In this document: piece by piece, positions 9,437 through 18,672 of the stretch
How the letters are laid out: the number at the start of each line of letters is the position of its first letter
How positions within the stretch are numbered: the stretch's first letter is position 1
Source of the DNA: Opitutaceae bacterium
Lineage (GTDB): Bacteria > Verrucomicrobiota > Verrucomicrobiia > Opitutales > Opitutaceae
Length of the DNA stretch: 41,151 bases
NCBI GenBank assembly: GCA_028280955.1
Contig: JANQKU010000007.1
Span: 1-41,151 of the forward strand
Direction: 5' to 3'
Notes under the pieces: model-generated
What the model was told of the DNA's origin: nothing
The model's input: the letters and a program-made list of their open reading frames with translations, nothing else
The model's database searches: none
Translations under genes and position numbers: made by a program

Positions 9437-11080
9437 TTAAGGATTTTCCAGATAAATTGTTTTGTAAGGATGTTGATCAAGGAGATTAGAATACCATCCT
9501 TTTACCCGTGGGTCTATCAGTCTGATGCTATTGTAGTGATAAATTGGAACGATAGGCGCTTCTTCAAGTAGGATTTTTTCAGCCTGATTAAAAAAATCGA
9601 AGCGTTTTTCAGGATTCTTTTCCAAGGAGGCTAACCGAAGTAGTTTATCATACTCAGTATTTTGCCATCCTGTTTGGTTGTTGCCGCTGGAGGCGGTCCA
9701 GATATCGAGAAAGGAACTTGGATCAACATAGTCGCCAATCCAGGAAGAACGGCAAACTTGGTAGTCCAGTTGCCGGCGGCTATCAAGATAGACTTTTAGT
9801 TCCTGGTTGACCAGACGTGCCTCTATTCCCAGTTCACGATGCCACATCGCTTGGACCACCTCAGCGATAAGTTTATGGTTCTCAGAGGAGTTAAAAAGAA
9901 TTTCGATTGGAGGAAATCCTTTTCCTTCTGGATAACCTGCTTCAGCCAGAAGCTTTCTGGCTTCATCCGGATTGGTCTGTACTTTTGTGGCGGAAGTATA
10001 CCCGGCTGTGAATGGTGGGGTGAAAGCATTGGCAGTTTGTTGGCTCTGGTGGAGGACTTCTTCCACAATTTCTCTGCGATTGATGGCCATAGTAAGGGCT
10101 TTGCGGATACGTGAATCAGCTAGTATGGGGTCTGTCGTATTAAAACGGTAAAAATAGGTGCCTAAATAAGGAGCGATGTTTAAAGCAGGGTTTTTTGTCT
10201 CCAGATAGGTTTTGACCTTGGTGATGGGGAGGGCATCGGTAATGTGAATTTGTCCAGAACGGAAGGCACGTTCTTCGGCATCAACGCTGTCAATGGTATA
10301 GAAGGCAATGCCATTGAGACGAACGGTATCGGCATCCCAATAGAAAGGGTTTCTGGTGACGATCATACGTTGACCGTTAGCTGGTTCTTTAAAGAAAAAG
10401 GGACCATTACCGACGAAGCGCCCGGCACGTGTCCAATCCGAACCACGTTCATCCATGTTTCCGTATTTTTCGATGGTGGGAAGATGAACGGGAAACCATG
10501 CCCAGTGAGTGAGTAGGGTGAGAAAGTAAGGGGCAGGGCTTTTCAGGGTAAGCTCGAGGGTATGCTCATCTGGAATAGAAATTCCTACTTTGGAAAAGTC
10601 TGTTAACTTGCCGGAATGAAAGCTTTCAGCATTTTCCAGAACATGAAGTAAGTATCCATTTGGAGCTGCTAGAGAAGGTGAAAGGATACGCTTAAAAGAA
10701 TTTCTGAAATCGTATGCTGTAAGCGGGCTTCCGTCTGACCATTTGGCATTTTTTCTGAGGAAAAAGGTATAGGTGAGTTGATCTTTTGAAATCTCCCAAC
10801 GTTCAGCGATTCCAGGTTGCGGGGCCAGAGTTTGAGGATGAGGAACGATCAATCCTTCAAAGAGAGCCGAAATCACACTATATTCTGTAACGCCTGTTGC
10901 CAGATGTGGGTCAAGTTGAGGGATATCGGCTCCGATGGCTCTATGCAGGATTTGTTCCTGAACTCCGCGATCAACTGCAGGGATGCGCTTTTGGCAACCG
11001 GTTAACAAAGCAAATCCGGTAGAAAGGCAGAGAAAAGTTGTGAAGAAATTGAAGGCGCGTGGAGGGATGATTGAAATCAT
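9437..11080 (-). CDS. oppA: Oligopeptide-binding lipoprotein OppA (copy 1 of tandem pair)
   Basis: 547 aa; lipobox-like GFALLTGCQK; SBP_bac_5 features (LRKNAKWSDGSPLTAYDFRNSFKRIL); collinear with the neighbouring paralog. Confidence 0.93.
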   Translation of the reverse strand: MISIIPPRAFNFFTTFLCLSTGFALLTGCQKRIPAVDRGVQEQILHRAIGADIPQLDPHLATGVTEYSVISALFEGLIVPHPQTLAPQPGIAERWEISKDQLTYTFFLRKNAKWSDGSPLTAYDFRNSFKRILSPSLAAPNGYLLHVLENAESFHSGKLTDFSKVGISIPDEHTLELTLKSPAPYFLTLLTHWAWFPVHLPTIEKYGNMDERGSDWTRAGRFVGNGPFFFKEPANGQRMIVTRNPFYWDADTVRLNGIAFYTIDSVDAEERAFRSGQIHITDALPITKVKTYLETKNPALNIAPYLGTYFYRFNTTDPILADSRIRKALTMAINRREIVEEVLHQSQQTANAFTPPFTAGYTSATKVQTNPDEARKLLAEAGYPEGKGFPPIEILFNSSENHKLIAEVVQAMWHRELGIEARLVNQELKVYLDSRRQLDYQVCRSSWIGDYVDPSSFLDIWTASSGNNQTGWQNTEYDKLLRLASLEKNPEKRFDFFNQAEKILLEEAPIVPIYHYNSIRLIDPRVKGWYSNLLDQHPYKTIYLENP

Positions 11081-11085
11081 GAGGG

Positions 11086-11583
11086 CTAAGAGGCTGTGAG
11101 AAGACAGACTGCGTGAGCGGCAATGGCTAGCCCTTGACCGATGTCGTCAATACCTTCGTTGGTAGTGGCTTTTAACCCAATGTTGTCGACGGGCAGTCCT
11201 GTCGAGTTTGCCAGAGTCTGCTTCATAGAGTTAAGATGTTCACCAATTTGTGGTTTTTCGGCGATGAGGCTGGCATCGATGTTGAGGATAGAGTAACCTT
11301 TTTCTTTAATGAGTCTGGTTACTTCCTGAAGAAGTTTTTGGGAATTGATATTTTCGTAGAGTGGATCTGTATTTGAAAAATGGTGACCGATGTCTGGTAG
11401 CCCTGCGGCGCCCAACAGTGCATCACAGATGGCATGGGTAAGACAGTCCGCATCGGAATGACCATCGAGTTCGTATTCAACAGAGAATTCGACGCCGCCC
11501 AAAACGAGTGGCCCGCCGTTTACGATGCGGTGAATGTCATAGCCGTGTCCGATGCGCAGAGAAGATAGATTAGTCGGCTTCAT
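11086..11583 (-). CDS. ispF: 2-C-methyl-D-erythritol 2,4-cyclodiphosphate synthase
   Basis: 165 aa; RIGHGYDIHRI, LDGHSDADCLTHAICDALLGAAGLPDIGHHFSNTDP. Confidence 0.97.
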   Translation of the reverse strand: MKPTNLSSLRIGHGYDIHRIVNGGPLVLGGVEFSVEYELDGHSDADCLTHAICDALLGAAGLPDIGHHFSNTDPLYENINSQKLLQEVTRLIKEKGYSILNIDASLIAEKPQIGEHLNSMKQTLANSTGLPVDNIGLKATTNEGIDDIGQGLAIAAHAVCLLTAS

Positions 11584-12307
11584 GGTTGTTTTGAGTCAGT
11601 TTGTTGGACAAAAGAAATTCGATATAAGGAATGTCTTTGGGTGAAGTCAGTTTTGGATTGGGTCGGAGATTTTCCAAAAGAGTTATTTTTTGTCCGAGGT
11701 GTTCTAAAGCAGAGGCATCGTCTGTGATGGGTATGTTTTTTTTAGTAATATGGCGATAAGCCTTTAAAATACTATCTCTTCTAAAAACTTGAGGAGTTTC
11801 CATGGCCCAAAGGCAATTTCGATCAAGAGTTCGTAGCTTCCTTTGGACCGTTGACGATTCTACGGTAAGGTCCTGTTTGATGGTATCTGTGATTTTGTGG
11901 ACCAGACATACGGATTGGTTTTCGATGACATTTTGGTGCAGTTTTTGTATGGTTTCTTGGTCGATAAGAGGTCGGGCGCAGTCGTGAATGAAAACGTAAT
12001 CGATTTCTTCCGGTGTTGCTTCGAGCGCGTTGAGCACAGAATATTGTCTCTCTGTCCCTCCCTGAACCCAGATCGTCGAAACCTTTTTTGGGTTATTTTC
12101 AACGAGTATTTGGTGAAGAGTCGTTTTTTGAGTTTCATCTCGAAAAACAACGATCAAATGAGAAATAAGGCCGCTTTTTAAAAATGCATTGAGAGAGAAA
12201 CTAAAAACGGATTGCCCATTGAGATGGACGAGAATTTTGTCTTTGAGATGTCCCTCCATGCGGGAACCACGCCCGGCGGCCAGGAGAATAACAGCGTTCA
12301 ATGACAT
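11570..12307 (-). CDS. ispD: 2-C-methyl-D-erythritol 4-phosphate cytidylyltransferase
   Basis: 245 aa; VILLAAGRGSRM, VFIHDCARPLI, ITDDASALEHLG; 14-bp overlap with ispF. Confidence 0.95.
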   Translation of the reverse strand: MSLNAVILLAAGRGSRMEGHLKDKILVHLNGQSVFSFSLNAFLKSGLISHLIVVFRDETQKTTLHQILVENNPKKVSTIWVQGGTERQYSVLNALEATPEEIDYVFIHDCARPLIDQETIQKLHQNVIENQSVCLVHKITDTIKQDLTVESSTVQRKLRTLDRNCLWAMETPQVFRRDSILKAYRHITKKNIPITDDASALEHLGQKITLLENLRPNPKLTSPKDIPYIEFLLSNKLTQNNHEAD

Positions 12308-12317
12308 TTTGATGTTT

Positions 12318-13016
12318 TTAGCGGATAGATTCGAGGTCTGCCAGAATTAAGTTGGCTGCTTCGGCCGGGTTCGATGCCTCGAGAATGGGCCGCCCGACGA
12401 CAATATAATTAGCTCCGTTCTTTGCGGCTTCATCCGGTGTCATGATGCGTTTTTGGTCACCGGCTGAAATACCTGACGGACGAATACCCGGCGTCACAAT
12501 TTGGATAGACGACCCAAGGTTTTCTCTAAGGAGTGAAATTTCATGGGGTGAACAGACGAGTCCTTGAATGCCGGAGTTTTCGGCGAGTTTTCCAAGTCTG
12601 AGCACCTGATCGGATGAGGAAAAATTGACACCTGTTTCCAGGAGACTTTTTTCATCCATGGAGGTGAGGACGGTTACTCCCAGTAGAAGTAGGTCTGGTT
12701 TTGTTTCCAACCGCACTTTATTTGCCCATTGAAGCATTTCAGCGCCACCTGATGTGTGGAGAGTAAGCATGGAAATAGGCAAGGTGGAAAGGGATTCAAC
12801 AGCTTTGGCAACAGTATTGGGAATATCATGAAGTTTCAGATCGAGAAAGATCTGGTAGCCCATATCGGCGACTTCTTTTACCAGGTCAGGCCCATAGCGG
12901 GTAAACATCTGGAGTCCAATCTTTACCCAACGAACGGATGATCCGACTTGATGAAGAATGTTTTTCATTGCATCGCGCGTTGGTAGGTCGAGAACCAGAA
13001 TAAGATCGCATTTCAT
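12318..13016 (-). CDS. pyrF: Orotidine 5'-phosphate decarboxylase
   Basis: 232 aa; VKIGLQMFTRYGPDLV, FLDLKLHDIPNTV, LTLHTSGG, VVGRPI. Confidence 0.96.
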   Translation of the reverse strand: MKCDLILVLDLPTRDAMKNILHQVGSSVRWVKIGLQMFTRYGPDLVKEVADMGYQIFLDLKLHDIPNTVAKAVESLSTLPISMLTLHTSGGAEMLQWANKVRLETKPDLLLLGVTVLTSMDEKSLLETGVNFSSSDQVLRLGKLAENSGIQGLVCSPHEISLLRENLGSSIQIVTPGIRPSGISAGDQKRIMTPDEAAKNGANYIVVGRPILEASNPAEAANLILADLESIR

Positions 13017-13094
13017 ACATTAGGTTCTAGGAAAGGGATTCTCATCAGGCACGACAAAACTGAAAATAATTCACAAGTTTCCCCTATTGTATCT

Positions 13095-13982
13095 ATGAGC
13101 ACGGTTGCTGTCTTCAGTCCTGCAAAAATAAATCTTTATCTAGCGGTCATAAATCGTCGAAAAGATGGTTTTCATGAAATTGTGTCACTGGTAGTGCCGG
13201 TTTGTTTTGGGGATTCTCTCTGGATTTCTCTAGAGGGTAATCAAGGGAAAATTTCACTGGATTGTGATATGGCTGAAATTCCGATGAACAGGGAAAACCT
13301 TGTTTGGAAGGCAGTAGAGTTACTTCGGGAGGTCCATCCTTTTAGGGAAAACGTCCATATTTCGCTAAAGAAAAGGGTGCCGGTTGGAGCGGGGCTAGGT
13401 GGTGGGAGCAGTAATGCTGTGGCTGTTTTGCGGGGACTTAATCAATTGCAGGGAAATCCGTTGAATAAGGAAGTTCTTGCCGTTCTGGCGAGTCGGCTTG
13501 GGTCTGATTGTCCTTTGTTTTTAAGAGATGGGCCCAGTTTGATACGTGGGAGAGGAGAGATCATCGATGAACTGGATGAATCCCTTTTGTCTAGATTGAG
13601 AGGGCGTAAGGTTTTGTTGTTCAAACCGGGATTTTCAGTATCGACTGCATGGGCTTATCAAAAGTTGGCCTCCTCAGGTGGAGAAGCATACATCGGGGAA
13701 GAGGTTGTGGAAGAAAAGTTCGCGGCTTATCGAAAGGGAGATCTTTCTTTGGAGGAACTAATGACCAATAGTTTTCAATCGATTGTAGGAAAGAAGTTTC
13801 CGGCGATTCCGTTATTACTGGAACAATTGAAAAATCGGTTTGAAATTCCTGTTTTGATGTCGGGCAGTGGAAGTGCCTGTTTTGCTCTGCTTGAAGAGCG
13901 AAATCAGGTCGAGGAACTTGAAAACACAATTAAAGCCGCATGGGGTCTCGGTACCTTTCTCGAAGAAACAACTTTGCTCTAG
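13095..13982 (+). CDS. ispE: 4-diphosphocytidyl-2-C-methyl-D-erythritol kinase
   Basis: 295 aa; FSPAKINLYLAV; PVGAGLGGGSSNAVAVL; MSGSGSACFALL (GHMP kinase motifs). Confidence 0.96.
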   Translation: MSTVAVFSPAKINLYLAVINRRKDGFHEIVSLVVPVCFGDSLWISLEGNQGKISLDCDMAEIPMNRENLVWKAVELLREVHPFRENVHISLKKRVPVGAGLGGGSSNAVAVLRGLNQLQGNPLNKEVLAVLASRLGSDCPLFLRDGPSLIRGRGEIIDELDESLLSRLRGRKVLLFKPGFSVSTAWAYQKLASSGGEAYIGEEVVEEKFAAYRKGDLSLEELMTNSFQSIVGKKFPAIPLLLEQLKNRFEIPVLMSGSGSACFALLEERNQVEELENTIKAAWGLGTFLEETTLL

Positions 13983-14055
13983 CTGCTAGATGATTCCACT
14001 TGTGCTTGGAAGTAATCGACTTACGATTCGTTATTTAGCCTGATTTTAACTCAAA

Positions 14056-15822
14056 ATGGACACGGAAAATGGAGAAGAGGTTTTCCAGGGGATAGCGGCA
14101 TCCCCTGGTATTTCCTATGGGCAGATCTTTCTTATCAAGCAGATAGAAATCGAAGTTCCCAGCTATCAGATCGATTTATCGAGGAAAGATGAAGAGGTTC
14201 AGCGTTTTGAGCAGGTTCTGTTAACGACTCGCCAACAAATAACAAAGATTCAGCAGGAAATTGCGACGAATCTTAGTGAAGATGAGGCCCGTATTTTTGA
14301 TGCACATTTACTAGTTCTTGAAGACCAAGTTCTTATAGAGGAATCCATTCGTGAAATGGAGAAGACGGGACTTAACATCGAGGCCGCTTTTTATGCGGTT
14401 GGTCAACGGTATATCACTGCTTTTGATCAGATAGATGATGAGTATTTGCGGGAAAGAGCCAGTGATATTCGTGATGTTGTTCGGCGGGTTGTGCATAATT
14501 TTGCCGGTCGAAATCAAGAGAATATAATCCAGTTGTTGGAGGAGAGAATTCTGGTTTCTCATGATATCTCTCCTTCAGATTCTGCGACAATTGATCATAG
14601 CAAGATCCTTGGCATTGTGACGGATCTTGGTAGCAAAACCAGCCATGCTGTTATCGTGGCCCGTTCGATGAAGATACCGGCTGTTGTTGGATTAAGGGAT
14701 GCCACCAGTCGACTTCAGAGTGGTGACTGGGTGCTTATCGATGGTTATGAGGGTCTCGTTATTGTGCGACCGTCTGAAGATACTCTGAATCTCTACGGGA
14801 AGCTGGAACTGGAGCATAAGAGTTTTGAAAAGAAGTTGCTTACAGGTGCTCAATTGCCTTCAGAGACCCAGGATGGTAAGAAGATCAAATTGCTGGCCAA
14901 TATTGAAAGCGCTGATGAAGCGATGGCTGCACAGGAAACGGGAGCGGATGGCGTCGGATTATTTCGAACGGAATTTTTATTTTTGGGCGCATCTGGATTT
15001 CCGGATGAAGATGAACAATTCCTTGCTTATAAGAGGGTTGCTGAGATTTTTAAGTCTCAACCTGTTATTATTCGAACTTTGGATTTAGGAGGAGATAAAT
15101 CGTCGGCAAACCTGACTTACTTCCCTGAACAGGAGTCCAATCCCTTTCTAGGCTTCCGGGCTATTCGGTTTTGTTTGAAGCATACAGATGTTTTCAAAAG
15201 TCAATTACGTGCCGTTTTAAGAGCGAGTGTCTTTGGAAATATTAAGGTGATGTATCCGATGATCAGTGGGCCTGAAGAGCTCATTCATGCCAACGCTCTA
15301 TTGGACGAAGCAAAAGAAGAGCTGAGAGAGAGAGGTGAAACCTTTGATGAGGAGATGAGTGTTGGGAGCATGATAGAAATTCCGAGTGCTGCTGTCATTG
15401 GCGATCTCCTCGCAAAGGAGTGCGATTTTTTCAGTATCGGCACAAATGATTTGATACAGTATCTTATTGCCATTGATCGTCTCAATGATCGGATTGCACA
15501 TCTCTATGAACCGACTCATTTAGGTGTTCTGAGAACCATAAAATCGATTATTGATACGGGTCATGCCCATAAGATCCAGGTAGGTGTATGCGGAGAGATG
15601 GCCGGTGATCCCATTCTGGTCCCGCTTTTGATTGGTCTGGGAGCCGACGAATTAAGTGTTTCGCCTTCGGGTATTCCCGCGGTTAAGTACCTTATCCAGA
15701 ATATGAAGTTTTCCGAGACCGTTAAATTAGCCGAATCCGCGTTGGCTTGTCATGATGCGAAGGGAATCTACGCGCAGGCGAAGGATTTCTACGAACAGCA
15801 TATGGGCAATGCGAACAGTTAG
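14056..15822 (+). CDS. ptsI: Phosphoenolpyruvate-protein phosphotransferase (PTS enzyme I)
   Basis: 588 aa; GIAASPGISYGQ; phospho-His region GSKTSHAVIVARSMKIPAVVG; GVGLFRTEFLFLG; FFSIGTNDLIQYLIAIDR; GVCGEMAGD. Confidence 0.96.
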   Translation: MDTENGEEVFQGIAASPGISYGQIFLIKQIEIEVPSYQIDLSRKDEEVQRFEQVLLTTRQQITKIQQEIATNLSEDEARIFDAHLLVLEDQVLIEESIREMEKTGLNIEAAFYAVGQRYITAFDQIDDEYLRERASDIRDVVRRVVHNFAGRNQENIIQLLEERILVSHDISPSDSATIDHSKILGIVTDLGSKTSHAVIVARSMKIPAVVGLRDATSRLQSGDWVLIDGYEGLVIVRPSEDTLNLYGKLELEHKSFEKKLLTGAQLPSETQDGKKIKLLANIESADEAMAAQETGADGVGLFRTEFLFLGASGFPDEDEQFLAYKRVAEIFKSQPVIIRTLDLGGDKSSANLTYFPEQESNPFLGFRAIRFCLKHTDVFKSQLRAVLRASVFGNIKVMYPMISGPEELIHANALLDEAKEELRERGETFDEEMSVGSMIEIPSAAVIGDLLAKECDFFSIGTNDLIQYLIAIDRLNDRIAHLYEPTHLGVLRTIKSIIDTGHAHKIQVGVCGEMAGDPILVPLLIGLGADELSVSPSGIPAVKYLIQNMKFSETVKLAESALACHDAKGIYAQAKDFYEQHMGNANS

Positions 15823-15853
15823 AGATTAAGCGACTGTTTTTACGCCTATTGCC
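15805..15853. terminator. Interrupted inverted repeat spanning two convergent stop codons (possible bidirectional terminator)
   Basis: GGCAAT-GCG-AACAGT ... ACTGTT-(TTTA)-CGC-(CT)-ATTGCC: 15 complementary positions with two right-arm bulges; convergent genes are only 3 nt apart. Confidence 0.4.
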
Positions 15854-16767
15854 AGGAGTGTTTCAAAATAAGGTTCTCTGGTTTCTTTGGAAACTGTGGT
15901 GACTTCAACATTTTGAAAGTTTCCGGTTTTGAGGAAATTATGAAGGGTATTTTCTTTGAAGCCGAGCCAACGATCGGCGTAAAGTTCGTGTGCCCTTTCG
16001 AAAGTATGTTCCTTAAGATCGAGAATAACGATTTGCCCATCAGGCTTTAAGATTCGATAGGCCTCATTAATGGCAATCTGTGGATGGGCGGCGTGATGAA
16101 GGGCTTGGCTGAGGAGGGCTAAATCAACGCAGTTGTTTGGGAGAGGAACTTTTTCAATATCTCCAAGTTTATAGCTGAGGTTCGAGAGGTTATTTTTCTT
16201 GGCGAGCTCTTCACCAACTTCAACCATTCTGGGAGAACTATCTATGCAGTAAACGGTTTCGGCTCTTCGAGCCATGAGTTGAGAAATGAGACCTTCTCCG
16301 GCTCCAAGGTCTGCAACCGTTATTTTGGGAAAGAGGTTGAGGAGGAAATAACCAATGGCTTCCCATGATCGACCTGGGCAGTGATGTTTACCAAGTCTTC
16401 CTGCGATAAGATTGAAGTATTGTTCTGCGACTTGACGTCGCTTTGTGAGAACCCGCTCAAGGCTACTTTTATCTTCGTCGAATTCAGGGGTTTGGGAGAC
16501 AGATGATTGAGCTGCAGTGAGAAGAGCTTTCTCGTTCTCCCCAAGAGAGGGACTTAGAGAGTAGAATGACTTTTTTCCTTCTCGACGGTCGATTACTAGT
16601 CCAGCTTTTCTCAGGAGAGCCAGTTGAGATGATATTCTAGATTGAGCCATCCCTAGAATTTCCTGAAGTTCTGCCACTGAAAGCTCTTCAATCCTTACTA
16701 AGGAAAGTAATCTAAGCCGAGTCGGATCAGAAAGTAGTTTGAGGATTTCCCAAGGCTGTTTCAACAA
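15826..16767 (-). CDS. ArsR-type winged-helix regulator fused to SAM-dependent methyltransferase
   Basis: 313 aa; N-terminal EILKLLSDPTRLRLLSLVRIEELSVAELQEILGMAQSRISSQLALLRKAGLV; C-terminal VADLGAGEGLISQLMARRAETVYCIDSSPRMVE and DLALLSQALHHAAHP. Confidence 0.92.
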   Translation of the reverse strand: MLKQPWEILKLLSDPTRLRLLSLVRIEELSVAELQEILGMAQSRISSQLALLRKAGLVIDRREGKKSFYSLSPSLGENEKALLTAAQSSVSQTPEFDEDKSSLERVLTKRRQVAEQYFNLIAGRLGKHHCPGRSWEAIGYFLLNLFPKITVADLGAGEGLISQLMARRAETVYCIDSSPRMVEVGEELAKKNNLSNLSYKLGDIEKVPLPNNCVDLALLSQALHHAAHPQIAINEAYRILKPDGQIVILDLKEHTFERAHELYADRWLGFKENTLHNFLKTGNFQNVEVTTVSKETREPYFETLLAIGVKTVA

Positions 16768-16791
16768 GGAGGTGGAAGGGTTTTAGTGAAA

Positions 16792-18642
16792 TCACTTTTT
16801 TAGATCCACATAACGTTGGATGTTTTTTACTTCAACAACGTTGTCTGTGTCACCGATTTTTACTTTAACTTCATCGCCTACTTTTTGGGAAAGTAGGCTG
16901 GCTCCCATCGGAGTTTTATAGGAAATGATAGAATTATCAGGATCACTGTCCCAAGCGCCCAGAATGGTGTAGGTGATCGTTTTCTTTGAAGCCTTATCGT
17001 AGAGGGTTACTACGTTGCCGATACCGATTTGGTCCAGAGGCGCTTCGGTGAAATCAGTGATTTGTGCTTTGGCAAGGTCTTGTTCTATCTTTGTTTTTTG
17101 GGCAAGGAGAAGAGATTGCTCTTGCTTAGCCATCTTGTACTCCGAGTTTTCCCGTAAATCACCGTGTCCTCTAGCTTCGGCGATAGCTTTGCTATTATCC
17201 GGTATTTTTTTGGAAACGATTTCTTCGTATTCCCTAACAATGCGATCATGACTTTCTTGTGAAACGAGAAGACGATCATCTTTTTCTTCCGCTTCACCGG
17301 CAACAAGTGATTGAACATTGGGGAAGTATTTGATGAAGCGTGCGAGAAGTGATTTTTTGGTGAGTTCTTCGAATCCTTGGTTTAGCATCAAGCTATTTGC
17401 GAGATCTCTGGCTATTTCAGGATCAGCGGTTGCCAGTAGGTCTGGGATCAGATCGGCATCTTCGCTGAGGATTTCTCCCAATGGGATACGTCGAGTTCCG
17501 GAACTTTGCAGAGCTTCATAGTCGATGGCAAAGAAGATCGCACTTAAGAGTCGAGGGGTAATCAAATCATGGAGCAAAGTGGAAAACTTGCGTGAGTTTC
17601 GATTTTTGACGATCCAGAGTAGAACATCTGCCCGCAGGTTCTGTTCGGTTTGCCAGCGTTTAAAGGTATCCGAGATTTCTTCGGCCGAAGCGTGCTCAAG
17701 AAGGAAATTGATACAATCAGTGGTAAATTTACCATGGCTACTCTTAAGAAGGTTGAAAACGATATCCTTCCATTCTGTTGGATAAGCTTCTTTAACCACT
17801 TTGAGTAGACGACTTTGACGTGTTGTCGCCAGAGCTGCTGCGATTGTTTCTAAATCCCTGGGTTCAGCCACAAGATTCATAACAGAGGGTTCAAAATTAT
17901 TTTCGACACCTGCTATTTTTGCGATGTCATCTCTTACCCATGCTCCGTGCAGGCGCTCAGCGGGCGTAAGCTGGTTACTATCTTTGACAGCTGTTGCCAC
18001 CGATTCGAGGACTTCGGCCAAATGGCTTTGGATTTCTTTTTTAGTATCAGCTGTTGTCAGTAATTTATCCGCAATCGTGATTTTTCTACGAGCAGAGCGG
18101 GTGCCGGAGAGTTCTTCGAGTAGTTCATCTTCGATACTGATGGGTTCCTCTCGGAGAACGTAGCATTCGGTTTTTTTAGCTGGAGTGGCGATGCGTGGAT
18201 CCTTCGCCAAAACTTTTTTGGTCGCCGTCCACCATTTTTTGAAACGGGTATCCCCAACGACTTGGACGAGAATACTTTCAAGTTCGATACTGGTTGCCGC
18301 AGAATTCGGGTATTGTTTGAGAAGTTCGATAACTAAGTCTGCCGGTTGTTTGGCAATCATTTCGTCAATGGCCTTGGTGTCAGTCTGCTTGCGGGCCAAA
18401 ATATGATCTGCTGCGAGCACATCCATGGTAGTGATGCAAAAAGCGGGATCCATGCGATGACCTGGTTTGTCTTCGAAATCGATGATGAGTTTCTCGTCTG
18501 CTTCGTCGTACTCTTTAATGAGGCCGAATCCCCAGCTTCGGTGTATGCAGTAGCTACCTGGCTGCATAGCCTCCAGCTTTGCCTTGGCTGACTTCAGCTC
18601 AGGTTTCCTTTTCAATAGCTCTTGGACAGCTTCTTGATTCAT
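16792..18642 (-). CDS. greA: Long GreA-type transcription elongation factor with about 450-aa N-terminal extension (ORF track starts at TTG 18702; preferred start 18642)
   Basis: C-terminal GreA coiled coil and FKBP-like domain: IPDNSKAIAEARGHGDLRENSEYKMAKQEQSLLLAQKTKIEQDL... NVVTLYDKASKKTITYTILGAWDSDPDNSIISYKTPMGASLLSQKVGDEV. Confidence 0.9.
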   Translation of the reverse strand: MNQEAVQELLKRKPELKSAKAKLEAMQPGSYCIHRSWGFGLIKEYDEADEKLIIDFEDKPGHRMDPAFCITTMDVLAADHILARKQTDTKAIDEMIAKQPADLVIELLKQYPNSAATSIELESILVQVVGDTRFKKWWTATKKVLAKDPRIATPAKKTECYVLREEPISIEDELLEELSGTRSARRKITIADKLLTTADTKKEIQSHLAEVLESVATAVKDSNQLTPAERLHGAWVRDDIAKIAGVENNFEPSVMNLVAEPRDLETIAAALATTRQSRLLKVVKEAYPTEWKDIVFNLLKSSHGKFTTDCINFLLEHASAEEISDTFKRWQTEQNLRADVLLWIVKNRNSRKFSTLLHDLITPRLLSAIFFAIDYEALQSSGTRRIPLGEILSEDADLIPDLLATADPEIARDLANSLMLNQGFEELTKKSLLARFIKYFPNVQSLVAGEAEEKDDRLLVSQESHDRIVREYEEIVSKKIPDNSKAIAEARGHGDLRENSEYKMAKQEQSLLLAQKTKIEQDLAKAQITDFTEAPLDQIGIGNVVTLYDKASKKTITYTILGAWDSDPDNSIISYKTPMGASLLSQKVGDEVKVKIGDTDNVVEVKNIQRYVDLKK

Positions 18643-18672
18643 ATGGCTCGTTTTGTTTAATAAAAAAAAACT

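Noticed and set aside
9823-10114. Overlapping small ORFs on both strands inside oppA
   Set aside because: Embedded in the OppA coding frame; no independent evidence.
4080-11080. Idea that the MsbA-like exporter supplies the ATPase for the Opp permease
   Set aside because: Its ATPase is fused to an exporter-type membrane domain, whereas Opp uses separate OppD/OppF proteins; adjacency alone is not evidence.
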